Shown here one piece after another: positions 22,847 to 31,699 of a stretch of DNA of 62,987 nucleotides (position 1 is its first letter; every line of letters begins with the position of its first letter). Source of the stretch: Pseudomonadota bacterium. GTDB lineage: Bacteria; Cyanobacteriota; Vampirovibrionia; Obscuribacterales; Obscuribacteraceae. Under the pieces are notes generated by a model, which was not told the DNA's origin, ran no database searches, and worked only from the letters and a program-made list of their open reading frames with translations. Where the stretch lies: NCBI GenBank assembly GCA_021324135.1, contig JAJPJO010000063.1, positions 1 to 62,987 on the forward strand, in the 5' to 3' direction. The translations under genes and the position numbers were made by a program.

Positions 22847-23524
22847 TCAATCTCCGTGGCGTTCGATGATGCGACCGTCGCGCATCTCAATCACTCGTTT
22901 GGCATAACTGGAAGCTTCTTCGCTGTGCGTCGCCATCACAATGGTTTGACTCATCTCCTCATTCAGCTCGCGCAGGAGATTGAGAATTATCCTGCCGTTT
23001 TCACTGTCGAGATTGCCGGTCGGCTCATCAGCGACCAGAACTTGCGGCGCATTAATGACCGCCCGAGCGATCGCCGTGCGTTGCATCTCGCCGCCCGAGA
23101 GTTGAGAGGGATAGAAGCGAGCACGATGATTTATGGAGAAGCGCTCCATCAGCCGGGCCGTACGCGTTCGAATTTCCTCGCGCCCGACCGATCCCCGTAT
23201 TTGCAGAGGCAGTCCGATGTTCTCTTCGACAGTCAGCGTCGAGAGCAAATTGAAAAATTGAAAGACGAAGCCGATGCGCGCTGCCCTCATTGTAGTGAGC
23301 TGCTCTTCGCTCATTGCTGTAATAACTTCATCATCAAAGAGCATCTTTCCTTGAGAAGGACGATCGATCAATCCGATTATGTTCAAGAGCGTGCTCTTGC
23401 CGCAACCGCTCGGACCCCGGATGGCGACGAATTCGCCGCTGGCGATAGCGGCATCGATGTTCTTGAGCGCATCCACATCATGGTCTCTATATTTTTTGCA
23501 GATGTTCTCAAGCAATATTTTCAT
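22847..23524 (-). CDS. ABC transporter ATP-binding protein (LolD/MacB-like)
   Basis: This is a 225-residue ATPase with Walker A GPSGCGKSTLLN, Q-loop FVFQFFNLLSTLTVEENIGL, signature LSGGEMQRTAIARA, Walker B VLVADEPTGNLDSENG and switch His in MATHSEE. The FFNLL and PTGNLD phrases are typical of the LolD/MacB class that energises FtsX-type permeases. Its stop lies 10 bases before the chosen permease start, so the two are co-transcribed. It acts at the cytoplasmic face of the inner membrane. Confidence 0.93.
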   Translation of the reverse strand: MKILLENICKKYRDHDVDALKNIDAAIASGEFVAIRGPSGCGKSTLLNIIGLIDRPSQGKMLFDDEVITAMSEEQLTTMRAARIGFVFQFFNLLSTLTVEENIGLPLQIRGSVGREEIRTRTARLMERFSINHRARFYPSQLSGGEMQRTAIARAVINAPQVLVADEPTGNLDSENGRIILNLLRELNEEMSQTIVMATHSEEASSYAKRVIEMRDGRIIERHGD

Positions 23525-23591
23525 GACGCCGCTTCTGTGATGGTGCAGAACAGCTTACACCACCAAGATGAACTTTAGTTGAACAAATGAT

Positions 23592-24245
23592 CTACGGCTC
23601 CGACTTCTCCGGGCACTTAGCCTGGCTTCTCTTATCGATGGGCTTGAAGTCCGGCTTTATGCAGGGCAGGTCCTTCACCGTGGCACGCAGGTGTCCTCCC
23701 TCTCGCGGCCCGTTTCCACCTCCGCCGGGCGGCTGCACTTGAGAATCCAAGCGCAGTGGATCATTTGCATGTTCCTGATCGCAGCGGGCATCAGGCGTCT
23801 GCCTCACGGCATCGATAAATTGTTCCAGGCAGTTCAACTCCAGACCCAGACCCGGAGAGTTGACCTCGATGTAACTGCTCAAACAACCTTCTTTGTGCAA
23901 AATCTGAGAGCCGGCAATATGATCTGGCTCGATTTCGTCCGGGCAGGCACAGCCGATGCCAAGCTTGAAGTATGAGCCGCGCAGCTGCCTGGATCGCAAC
24001 TGATCGAGATTTGCATCAAGTCCATGCTCGTGCGTGGCTGATGGACAGTTATGCTGCGCTGATGCGGCCAGGTATCCTGCGAACTGACCGAACAGATAAT
24101 TGTCAGGCTCGCTTGATGGCTCGTGATGTTTCTGAGCCAGGTGCGCCAATCTTACTTTGCAAGCGCGTTGTTCTTCCGAGGCGAACAATTGCCCGAAGAG
24201 ATCGAACATTTTCTCTAAAATTAGAGGCCAGCTGCCGTTGATCAT
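23592..24245 (-). CDS. Hypothetical Cys-containing protein
   Basis: This 217-residue frame starts MINGSWPLILEKMFDLFGQLF, with CGGAGAA upstream at good spacing. It is soluble, His/Cys-rich (LGIGCACPDEIEPDH, EGCLSSYIE, LELNCLEQFI, ARCDQEHAND), and has a Gly/Pro turn PPGGGGNGPREGG near residue 172. The spread cysteines could bind metal, but no classical zinc motif is complete. I recognise no family. It lies 67 bases before the ABC ATPase on the same strand and could be the first gene of that operon. Coding status rests on the ribosome site and length only. Confidence 0.5.
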   Translation of the reverse strand: MINGSWPLILEKMFDLFGQLFASEEQRACKVRLAHLAQKHHEPSSEPDNYLFGQFAGYLAASAQHNCPSATHEHGLDANLDQLRSRQLRGSYFKLGIGCACPDEIEPDHIAGSQILHKEGCLSSYIEVNSPGLGLELNCLEQFIDAVRQTPDARCDQEHANDPLRLDSQVQPPGGGGNGPREGGHLRATVKDLPCIKPDFKPIDKRSQAKCPEKSEP

Positions 24246-24588
24246 TGTGGTTCTCCGAGTGTAATGGTAGTACGTATGAAAGACGCCAAACCAATCGATG
24301 AGCTGGGGCTGCGAGTCTCAGAACAGTCTCGTTTGATGGGTCTCTATGCAGGCCGTGGTAAGCAGTCTCGATGGCTTCAATCAGCGGATGGACGCAGATA
24401 CTTCCCAGTCTTTCAAATTACTGTTCATTTCGTTTCTCATTCCTTTTTTAATGCAAATATTTCCAACAACACAAGAGGAAGCCTCACTCTGACTTCATTT
24501 AGACTCAGGGGAAACCCTGAAGACTTCTGCAATTTCTTTCGATATTCTGTCGCATGGGCGTGCTGTTTTTGTGTACAGGAGATTGTCC
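24246..24588. other. Intergenic region between divergent genes
   Basis: The gap separates the minus-strand Cys-containing gene from the plus-strand membrane kinase. A plus frame opening at 24264 runs into the kinase gene in another phase, has no ribosome site, and looks like a shadow. The stretch around 24410-24500 is AT-rich and could hold the kinase promoter, but no clear -35/-10 pair stands out. No repeat or RNA was recognised. Confidence 0.4.
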
Positions 24589-26733
24589 ATGAGCATCTTC
24601 TCCGAGCAACTGCAGTTCAAACCCTTGACGCCAGAGCGCCGGCGATTGCTGAGGATGGAGGTTAATCTTCTCGGACTGTTGCTATTGACCGTCGCCTTTT
24701 TGACAATTTTTGAATTTTGCAAGGTCGAAGTAGGCGCATTCCTGCGCTCAATTCTCAGCCCGATTCTCCAGCCGATCTTGGCTCCCCTGGGCGCTTTTAT
24801 TCAGGCATACATTCTTGTGCCGCTGAGGGACTTTATTGCCCTTGTGCACATAGATCGAATCTGGTTGCAGTGTTTCGCTCAATTCATGACGTTTGTCGGT
24901 AAATTTATCGGGCATTGCGTTGAGGTCCTGGCTCCGTTCCTCCCTCCGGCGCTGTTGATTGCAAGGCATATCGGTCTTGTCGGCTGGAAGAATTTCGGCA
25001 GGGAAGAGAGCGTCTTGACGCATGAGATCAAGCGAAGACTCTTAGCATGGTTCGAGCCCCGCATAGAAATACGCATGGACAGACGCACTCTTCTATCCGA
25101 GCTGTCGGGGTTAATGGTATTGATCGTGGTGACCTATGCCGCCTGTTTCCTGATTCTGTCCGGTCTGGCGACCAACTTTTTGCCGGGTGAGTTCTGGCCG
25201 ATGCTCGATCATGGTATTGGCAATTGGACGATCGCTTGTTTGCATGACGCCAAGCTGAGCGTGCCCCACGCCTGGATCGAATATCTGTCTTTGTATCAAT
25301 CGAGCCTGACTGTCGATCCGGCTAAAGCCTTGTTTGACTGGCGCACCTATTTTGCTGTCTCTCATATGTTTCGAGCCCACATTCCTGTGCCCTCCGATTT
25401 CGCGGCATACAGGCTCTTTGTCGGTTTCATCGGCAGTCTGCTTATGGCCATACCCACGACCCTGCTGCTCGTTTGTATAGGTATCGATGATTTGCTGGTT
25501 AAACGGTTGATTATTACCCCGACTCGACTGTTGCACGGTTGGAGATTCCTTTACCTTTTCTCCTTGACGCGCACCTATCTTTGGAGAAATGTGATTGCTG
25601 TCTCCATAGCAGAGGATAAGACTGAGGATATCATCATCGAGTTTCCCGGCAGGAAAGTGCGCATCGGACACGATCAGATTTCTGCTGAGAACAAAACGCT
25701 TTTGCTGCAAGCTGTCGAGGAGCTTGCGCCCGCATGCCAGGTAGATCCTGAATTGAGAAGCCAGCTGAAGGACGCGAGGCACTGCGCCCGGCAATCTTAT
25801 ACGCTTTTCTGGGAGGATGCTCTGGGCTCTAAGCGAAAATCGACTGTGTTTACGCCATTGTCCGAGGGACAGAAACTTGCTCAGGAGCGACTCGAGATTG
25901 TGCGGCAACTTGCCGGTCAGGGTTGGTCGGCTACCTATCTGGGACGCTTCAAGAATGAGTTGGTGGTCGTGCGCGAATCATTCTTGAGCCAGGATAGCGA
26001 AGAACACATCCGTGCCGCTCAAGCGTTGGAGCGCGAATCGCGAATTCTTGCCGGGCTGTCTCACGAGCGCATCGCTTCCGTGGTCGATCATTTTGTGGAG
26101 AACGGACGAAGCTATCTCATTCTGCAGTACATAGCAGGACGAGATTTGAGACAGCAGGCGGAGCTGAACGGACCTATTCATCAGATGATCGTCATTGAAT
26201 ATACTCTGCAGGTCTGCTCAATTCTGGAATATCTGCACTCTCAATCACCACCAATCATCCACAGGGATATTTCCCCGGATAATCTTGTCATTGCCGATGG
26301 TGGCAACATTCATTTGATTGATTTTGGTGCTTCGAAGCAGTTCGTGCAAAACGCCACCGGAACCATGATCGGCAAACAAGCCTTTATGGCGCCGGAGCAG
26401 CTGCGCGGCAAGGCCGGCGTGCGCAGCGATCTATACAGCCTGGGTGCCACCATGTACTTCTTGCTTACCGCCAGAGATCCGCTGGCCCTGATGGCATGCC
26501 GACCGGCGCTCATCAATGAGGTTGATGCCGAACTGGACGATTTGATTTTTTCAATGACATCTTTTGATGAGTGCGATCGACCTTCATCCGTTTCGGACGT
26601 CAAACAGAAGTTGCAAGATTTGCATGCGCGCTTGAGCAAACCCGAGCTGGAATGGCTTAACGAGCCGGTTTCATCATTAATGATCAAATTGAGTTTGAAA
26701 GTAGGAGATTTACATGCCAGGCGAATTAGTTGA
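24589..26733 (+). CDS. Membrane-anchored Ser/Thr kinase-like protein lacking the VAIK lysine
   Basis: The start is ATG 24589, behind AGGAG; the frame also opens at an earlier GTG (24571). It encodes 714 residues. Residues 1-330 hold several hydrophobic segments (LLGLLLLTVAFLTIFEF, LMVLIVVTYAACFLILSG, LLMAIPTTLLLVCIG), then a ~100-residue linker, then a kinase domain from about 430. HRDISPDN (558-565), IDFGASK (D578) and MAPEQ are intact, but the ATP-binding lysine is replaced by Arg (R462 in VVVRES) and the Gly loop is weak. It may be a pseudokinase or use another lysine. The 3' end overlaps the next kinase gene by 20 bases. Confidence 0.85.
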   Translation: MSIFSEQLQFKPLTPERRRLLRMEVNLLGLLLLTVAFLTIFEFCKVEVGAFLRSILSPILQPILAPLGAFIQAYILVPLRDFIALVHIDRIWLQCFAQFMTFVGKFIGHCVEVLAPFLPPALLIARHIGLVGWKNFGREESVLTHEIKRRLLAWFEPRIEIRMDRRTLLSELSGLMVLIVVTYAACFLILSGLATNFLPGEFWPMLDHGIGNWTIACLHDAKLSVPHAWIEYLSLYQSSLTVDPAKALFDWRTYFAVSHMFRAHIPVPSDFAAYRLFVGFIGSLLMAIPTTLLLVCIGIDDLLVKRLIITPTRLLHGWRFLYLFSLTRTYLWRNVIAVSIAEDKTEDIIIEFPGRKVRIGHDQISAENKTLLLQAVEELAPACQVDPELRSQLKDARHCARQSYTLFWEDALGSKRKSTVFTPLSEGQKLAQERLEIVRQLAGQGWSATYLGRFKNELVVVRESFLSQDSEEHIRAAQALERESRILAGLSHERIASVVDHFVENGRSYLILQYIAGRDLRQQAELNGPIHQMIVIEYTLQVCSILEYLHSQSPPIIHRDISPDNLVIADGGNIHLIDFGASKQFVQNATGTMIGKQAFMAPEQLRGKAGVRSDLYSLGATMYFLLTARDPLALMACRPALINEVDAELDDLIFSMTSFDECDRPSSVSDVKQKLQDLHARLSKPELEWLNEPVSSLMIKLSLKVGDLHARRIS

Positions 26734-28411
26734 GCTCAAGCAGGAAAACCTCTCAAGTTGCGAAATCAATAGACTCGGCCGCAGCGGCATGATTGCCATG
26801 ATCGCGATTGCGGCGATTGTCCTGAGCGGTCTGCCGGCACTGGCAGCCAGCTTGATCGCCGACCAGTGTGCTGTCCAGACCGTCCTCCATTCGAGCGGCA
26901 GTCTGTTCAAGATTCTCTATGTCTTCAGCATTGCCGCAGTGATACCGCCGGTTGCCATTCTTCTTTTGGTCAATCTGGCATCGCGCAACCTTCAATTCAT
27001 GAATGCATCCTTCGTGCTTTGCGATGAGGGTTTCTACTGGAGGACGAACAACCTTATCGTCAAACTGCTCCTGCGCCTTTCCCGTCAGCCGACATCATTG
27101 GTTCCCTGGCATAAAGTGGAGGCAGTCACTGCCGGTGAGAGCCTGGAATTTCTGGAGAAGAATCATTCCTTCAAATACTGCCAGAGTTTCTATAAAGGCA
27201 AATTGGCACGTGTGTCCTCGCTCGGACGCGTCAGTAACATCAACTTTCTTAGCACTGATAGGACGAAACGCGTGCGCGTCATTTGTTTTGTTTTCTCCGG
27301 TGGACTGAGCCAAGATGCAAAACTCAAACTGCTGCAAATGATTCGTAAACACTTGCACTCAGTTGTGGTGACCAGGTCTGTCACTGAGGATTTGCTCGGA
27401 GCTACAGTCGCTAATCGCGATCTTCAATTTACTGAAATATGGCTTGATTTGATGCAGAGTTGCCGGCAGCAATCAAGAGAAGAAAATTTGCAAGTCGGGC
27501 AGCTCCTGCAAGACGGGCGTTTGAAAATCTTGAAAAAATTGGCCACCGGCGGTCAGGCGAACTTGTATCTGGCCGAGGACTTTTCAGATGCGAATATCGA
27601 CTCGCCATGCAGCCGGGAAAGCAATGGAAAGCCGCTCAAACAGGTTGTTCTCAAAGAGTATATTCCGTTTTATGGTTCCACCAATGGTGCTATGAATAGC
27701 ATTCGTGAGTTCGAGATGGAAAGCCTTATTCTCCAGCGCTTGCAGCATCCGGGCATAATCAAGCTGCTCGATATGTTCGTTGAGAACGGCAAAGCCTACC
27801 TGGTCCTGGAGCAGATTGACGGTCTGTCGCTGAGAGCAATTGTTCAAGCTCAGGGTCCTCTTCCTGTGGATGATGTCCTTGGCATTGCCAGGCAATTGAG
27901 CGGCATAATATTTCATCTGCATGCTCAAGATCCACCGATTATCCACAGAGATATCACGCCGGACAACGTCATGCTCCAGAAAGACGGCTCTATAAAGCTG
28001 ATTGATTTCAGCATCGCCACCCAGCGCGAAAAGAAAGTTTCTCAAACAGCTGAGGGGCGGCCGCAAGCCAAACAGCGGCCGTTTGTGCTCGAGCTGGAGC
28101 GTGAGCGTCCTTGCCCGACTGCCAGGGAGGAGGGATGCCTGACTAATGGAGAGGCTGTAGGCAAGCCGAACTACATGTCCGTCGATCAATTTCGTGGTCG
28201 AGTGCTTGAAAGAAACGATTGGTACGCATTTGGAGCCACGATTTACTTTCTGCTCGTCGGTGAGGATCCGCCGCCAGTCACCAAACTCAGCTTGATTGAC
28301 TGTCGCGCCGATCTGCCATCTGGACTGAGCGAGCTGGTTTCGCTTTGCACAGATACGCAGGCCGCCAGCCTCGATCTGGACGAAGCCCTTGTTTCTGAGC
28401 TCTCGATTTAA
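26714..28411 (+). CDS. Membrane Ser/Thr kinase-like protein with DFS instead of DFG
   Basis: The 565-residue protein has two N-terminal membrane segments (residues ~24-45 and 63-90), a ~150-residue region of unknown type, and a kinase domain from about 260. The Gly loop ATGGQANLY, lysine K314 (VVLKEY) and HRDITPDN (411-418) are present. DFG is DFS (D431-S433), the activation segment carries a ~50-residue insert, and APE is replaced by SVDQF. TAGGAG precedes the ATG. It overlaps the upstream kinase gene by 20 bases, so the two are coupled. The upstream partner has lost the lysine but keeps DFG, so the two proteins may work as a pair. Confidence 0.85.
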   Translation: MPGELVELKQENLSSCEINRLGRSGMIAMIAIAAIVLSGLPALAASLIADQCAVQTVLHSSGSLFKILYVFSIAAVIPPVAILLLVNLASRNLQFMNASFVLCDEGFYWRTNNLIVKLLLRLSRQPTSLVPWHKVEAVTAGESLEFLEKNHSFKYCQSFYKGKLARVSSLGRVSNINFLSTDRTKRVRVICFVFSGGLSQDAKLKLLQMIRKHLHSVVVTRSVTEDLLGATVANRDLQFTEIWLDLMQSCRQQSREENLQVGQLLQDGRLKILKKLATGGQANLYLAEDFSDANIDSPCSRESNGKPLKQVVLKEYIPFYGSTNGAMNSIREFEMESLILQRLQHPGIIKLLDMFVENGKAYLVLEQIDGLSLRAIVQAQGPLPVDDVLGIARQLSGIIFHLHAQDPPIIHRDITPDNVMLQKDGSIKLIDFSIATQREKKVSQTAEGRPQAKQRPFVLELERERPCPTAREEGCLTNGEAVGKPNYMSVDQFRGRVLERNDWYAFGATIYFLLVGEDPPPVTKLSLIDCRADLPSGLSELVSLCTDTQAASLDLDEALVSELSI

Positions 28412-28543
28412 AGATTAAATCTGCAAGTTTGCACCAAGATTTCAAACTTCCTCTTGGAAACCTGTCAAAAATGCCAACCTAGCGCATATAAGCAGATTGT
28501 GTTGGGGCCATCTCAAAAAAATCTGAACAGGGGGAAGGTGCTG

Positions 28544-28969
28544 ATGCCACTACATCAACTATCACACTTCACTATTGGAGCCAAAAGCAACGTAACCTCA
28601 CTATATTGCGTTGCAGGTAACCCTAATACACCAGCTTCCTTACTTGCGAGGCTGGCTCAAAGCGCTGATGAGAAGATTCGTATTAGAGTCGCTGAAAATC
28701 CGGCTACTCCATCAGATCTACTCGAGGCGATCAGGAGAGATGGATCATCGGAAGTCCGAGCAAGCGTCATGGAGAATCCGAATGTCGGCGAGCATGCATT
28801 CGCCGAACTGGCTCACGACGAGCATCCCGATGTTCGGTATGCCGTGGCTGAGAATCCGCGGGCTCCAAGATCAACGCTGTCGTTTCTGCTTTTCGATGAC
28901 AATCCGTATGTAGCAGATCGCGCCCGCCAGACACTGGAGCGTTTGGAACGAGCAACCATAAAGTCATAA
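28544..28969 (+). CDS. LRV (leucine-rich-repeat variant) protein
   Basis: From the ATG at 28544 (preceded by GGGGAAGG) the protein has 141 residues. The frame opens earlier at a TTG (28454) without a ribosome site. It carries four to five ~24-residue repeats of the form V-A-x-N-P-x-T-P-x-x-L-L: VAGNPNTPASLLARLAQSAD, VAENPATPSDLLEAIRRDG, VMENPNVGEHAFAELAHDE, VAENPRAPRSTLSFLL. This is the LRV solenoid first known from Azotobacter, an all-helical binding scaffold. It follows the kinase pair on the same strand after 132 bases and may be an interaction partner. Confidence 0.8.
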   Translation: MPLHQLSHFTIGAKSNVTSLYCVAGNPNTPASLLARLAQSADEKIRIRVAENPATPSDLLEAIRRDGSSEVRASVMENPNVGEHAFAELAHDEHPDVRYAVAENPRAPRSTLSFLLFDDNPYVADRARQTLERLERATIKS

Positions 28970-29119
28970 TCAGCAATATCAGCGTCTCGCTCTAGAATAC
29001 TTTGAAGGAAACATACTAAGAAGCTGATTCTGAACTAATGCCTGGATCTCTGAGTCGCCAAAAACGCTGAAAATCGGAGAACAACCAGAAAAGCGTGGAG
29101 CAATGGTTAAGCCATTGCT

Positions 29120-31654
29120 TTACGTTTTGCCTTTCTCGGCCTGCAGATCACCAGGGGCAATCGCGGTTGCTTTCTGATCTTGAGTGGCTGGCAGCGGACC
29201 GTTGATCGAGAACAGAACGTTTGCCACCAGATAAATGGCAGCCACCAGAAGAAAGCAGATTTGAACGCCCCACTGGGCGGTGAGCAGCGCAAAGGACATG
29301 GCGCCGATGCCGTTGAAGGCGCAATTGATCCCCCACATCCAGGCAATTGCCGATTCGTCCTTTGCTCTCACGGCTGCCATTGCGGTTGGAACCGGCATGC
29401 CGGTGATCATCGACAGAGCGATAGTGAGAGCCACGGCGGTGGTTACGCGAACGGGCATGGGCAGGGGCATGCAACTGGATATGATGCCGGGCAGACAAAA
29501 ATATGCTGCCACCATGAACAGTGGCACAACGATGGCGAGCATAAGGAAGGTTTTCCTTGAAAGAGGCAAACGCTCTGCAATCAGGCTGCCCAGACCGTAA
29601 CCAAAGAGAACCGATACTAGAACGACGCACATTGCATAAATCGGGCCGCCCACGAAAACCGTCAGTTTTTGCATGATCGCCAGCTCAAAGAGAAGAAAGG
29701 CGAAGCCGCTCAGCGCGAACATGACGGCCGATCCGAGAAATGAACTGGCCAGAGCCCGGCGGTCCGGCTTTATAATCGGCAGAATGACCAGGAGCGAAGC
29801 GACTATGGCGGCGCAGATGAACATGAGCCAGTAAAGGGCATCATTGCGAGCCCAGTTTGTGCCGTTGTAGAAAAAGGGCTTGTCGTCGGTTACCGGCGTA
29901 ATTTCAAGGACATAGGCATCCTCGACCTTTCTTCTTTCCTCCGGACTGGCCGCCCGGGCAATGCGGTCAAAAATCACCTCGGATGGGAAACGGCGAGCGC
30001 CGCCCTCCGCGAGCGGATCGAGAAGAACCGCTTTGTCCGTCTCCTCCGCCCACTTGCGCACGCGCTGCATCTCTTCTTGAGTAAACGGGCTGCGCTTCAG
30101 AACCAGATCGCACCACTGACCGTCGCCAATTGCCAGGACATATTTATAAGGATCAGGAACATGCTCCGAGTCAAGATAGCCCAGGTAAGTGGCAATCATG
30201 CGGAGCGAGGTCGTCGGCGGATCGGCGCGCCAGTGGCTGAGCGAAAGGACGCCGTCGGGCTTGAGGACCCGCATGAAATCGCGGACCGCATCGATTGTAT
30301 AGAGATGGTTTTCGGCCATGGCCAGAGCACCGCTGCTGATGGCAGTACAAGTGTCGGCCGCGCTTGCTTGAATTACTTCGTAATAGCCGTTCGGTCGCGT
30401 GCTGCAGAAGTGCCTTCCTTCTTTATTGAACAAAGTCACTTTCGTATTCGCATCTGACAGAAGCGCATCCTGGTAGTACTTGCGCTCGTCCGATTTGCCG
30501 TCCTGGAGGACATGCTTGAATGTCGCCGGGTTGATTTCAACCACATCCAGGCGCGGGATGCCGTAATATTTAGCCGCCAGTATATCGGAGCCGCCACCAC
30601 CGGCGATGACAAGCACCGGATCGGGCTTCTGCCTGACCACATAAGGCGTCGCCCACAGGCACGTGCCGATAAAGGGATTGTCCTTTATGGTCCCTTCGAT
30701 ACGAAACTGCCTGGTCGGCGCGCTGCCGTCCACCATCACCATTTTGCCGCGCGGCATATGGCTCCTGAAGCGCTCTGCAAATGAGTATGTGAAGAGCTGA
30801 TTGGCCGAGTGCCCTTCATGGCTTACGTCGATGCGCGCGATGGCATTCCAGTAGACCTGATCGACGCCATTGAAGTCTTTCAGGACAAGATCCTTGAGAA
30901 AGACTTCTCTGCTGCTGTGAATGTCGTAGCCCAGGTGGGCAAGAGCCCAGGGCTGATAAGCGAGGGTCAAGAGGATTATGACTGCAAAGCTGCCCGACTG
31001 AGCAAGCCAGGCTCCGCCTGCCTGTTTTGCTTGGGCTGCCGTCTCATCGGCTACTTGCGACAACTTGCGAAATAAAACGCATGCCACCATCCCTAATACC
31101 GCAGAGATGGCGACCGTACCATAGCCTCCGAAAGTCTCCAGGCAAAACGGGCAGAGCGCCGCGCCCAGAGCGGCAGCCACCAGATCGAAGAAGAACAGGC
31201 GCCTGATTGATACTCTGGCGGTAGCAAAAAGGTGGCTGATGGACAGCCCGGCAAAAAAGAAGGGCACGCCGAAGATGATGAAGTAAACCGGCAAAATCAC
31301 TATTCTGACCCACTGGTCAACATTCGTGCTGTAGGGACCGATCGGGCACCAGGCGAAGAGAAGTGTAGCCAGTGGCAGAGTGATCGCATATAAGAAGCAA
31401 ACCACGGACATGCGCGATCGGCAGCGGGCATCGTCTTTTGCCAGGAGTTCAGGCTTTAAGAATATGGTCGTTCCGGCCAATCCGGAGCTGAGGATAACGG
31501 TGCTGATGATGGCGTAGACACAGTGGTGGTACACCTTGTATGAAACGAACTTGGTCAGCGTCACCTCCATGAGCATACCGCTCAACGCCAGGCAACAAAG
31601 ACATGCAATTACGAACAGGTCCTTTTTGTTTTCTGTGGGGCTCGTGTTTTGCAT
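29120..31654 (-). CDS. Membrane-embedded spermidine-synthase-like protein
   Basis: The 844-residue protein is a three-part fusion. Residues ~10-250 contain about seven membrane helices. Residues ~330-570 are a SAM/dcSAM-binding Rossmann domain of the spermidine synthase type (PVLVIAGGGGSDILAAKYYG, RLDVVEINPATFK, FMRVLKPDGVLSLSHWR). Residues ~610-820 hold a second set of about seven helices. Such SpeE-like membrane proteins are widespread, but their substrates are mostly unknown; the typical DxGGG is AGGGG here, so true polyamine synthesis is doubtful. The start at 31654 has no clear ribosome site. The neighbouring genes offer no pathway clue. Confidence 0.8.
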   Translation of the reverse strand: MQNTSPTENKKDLFVIACLCCLALSGMLMEVTLTKFVSYKVYHHCVYAIISTVILSSGLAGTTIFLKPELLAKDDARCRSRMSVVCFLYAITLPLATLLFAWCPIGPYSTNVDQWVRIVILPVYFIIFGVPFFFAGLSISHLFATARVSIRRLFFFDLVAAALGAALCPFCLETFGGYGTVAISAVLGMVACVLFRKLSQVADETAAQAKQAGGAWLAQSGSFAVIILLTLAYQPWALAHLGYDIHSSREVFLKDLVLKDFNGVDQVYWNAIARIDVSHEGHSANQLFTYSFAERFRSHMPRGKMVMVDGSAPTRQFRIEGTIKDNPFIGTCLWATPYVVRQKPDPVLVIAGGGGSDILAAKYYGIPRLDVVEINPATFKHVLQDGKSDERKYYQDALLSDANTKVTLFNKEGRHFCSTRPNGYYEVIQASAADTCTAISSGALAMAENHLYTIDAVRDFMRVLKPDGVLSLSHWRADPPTTSLRMIATYLGYLDSEHVPDPYKYVLAIGDGQWCDLVLKRSPFTQEEMQRVRKWAEETDKAVLLDPLAEGGARRFPSEVIFDRIARAASPEERRKVEDAYVLEITPVTDDKPFFYNGTNWARNDALYWLMFICAAIVASLLVILPIIKPDRRALASSFLGSAVMFALSGFAFLLFELAIMQKLTVFVGGPIYAMCVVLVSVLFGYGLGSLIAERLPLSRKTFLMLAIVVPLFMVAAYFCLPGIISSCMPLPMPVRVTTAVALTIALSMITGMPVPTAMAAVRAKDESAIAWMWGINCAFNGIGAMSFALLTAQWGVQICFLLVAAIYLVANVLFSINGPLPATQDQKATAIAPGDLQAEKGKT

Positions 31655-31699
31655 AAAAAGAATGGAGTCTGAAGAAAAACAGTCTGCTACTGATGGCGT

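Noticed and set aside
24264-24665. 133-residue plus frame before the membrane kinase
   Set aside because: It has no ribosome site, overlaps the kinase start in another phase and has no recognisable composition.
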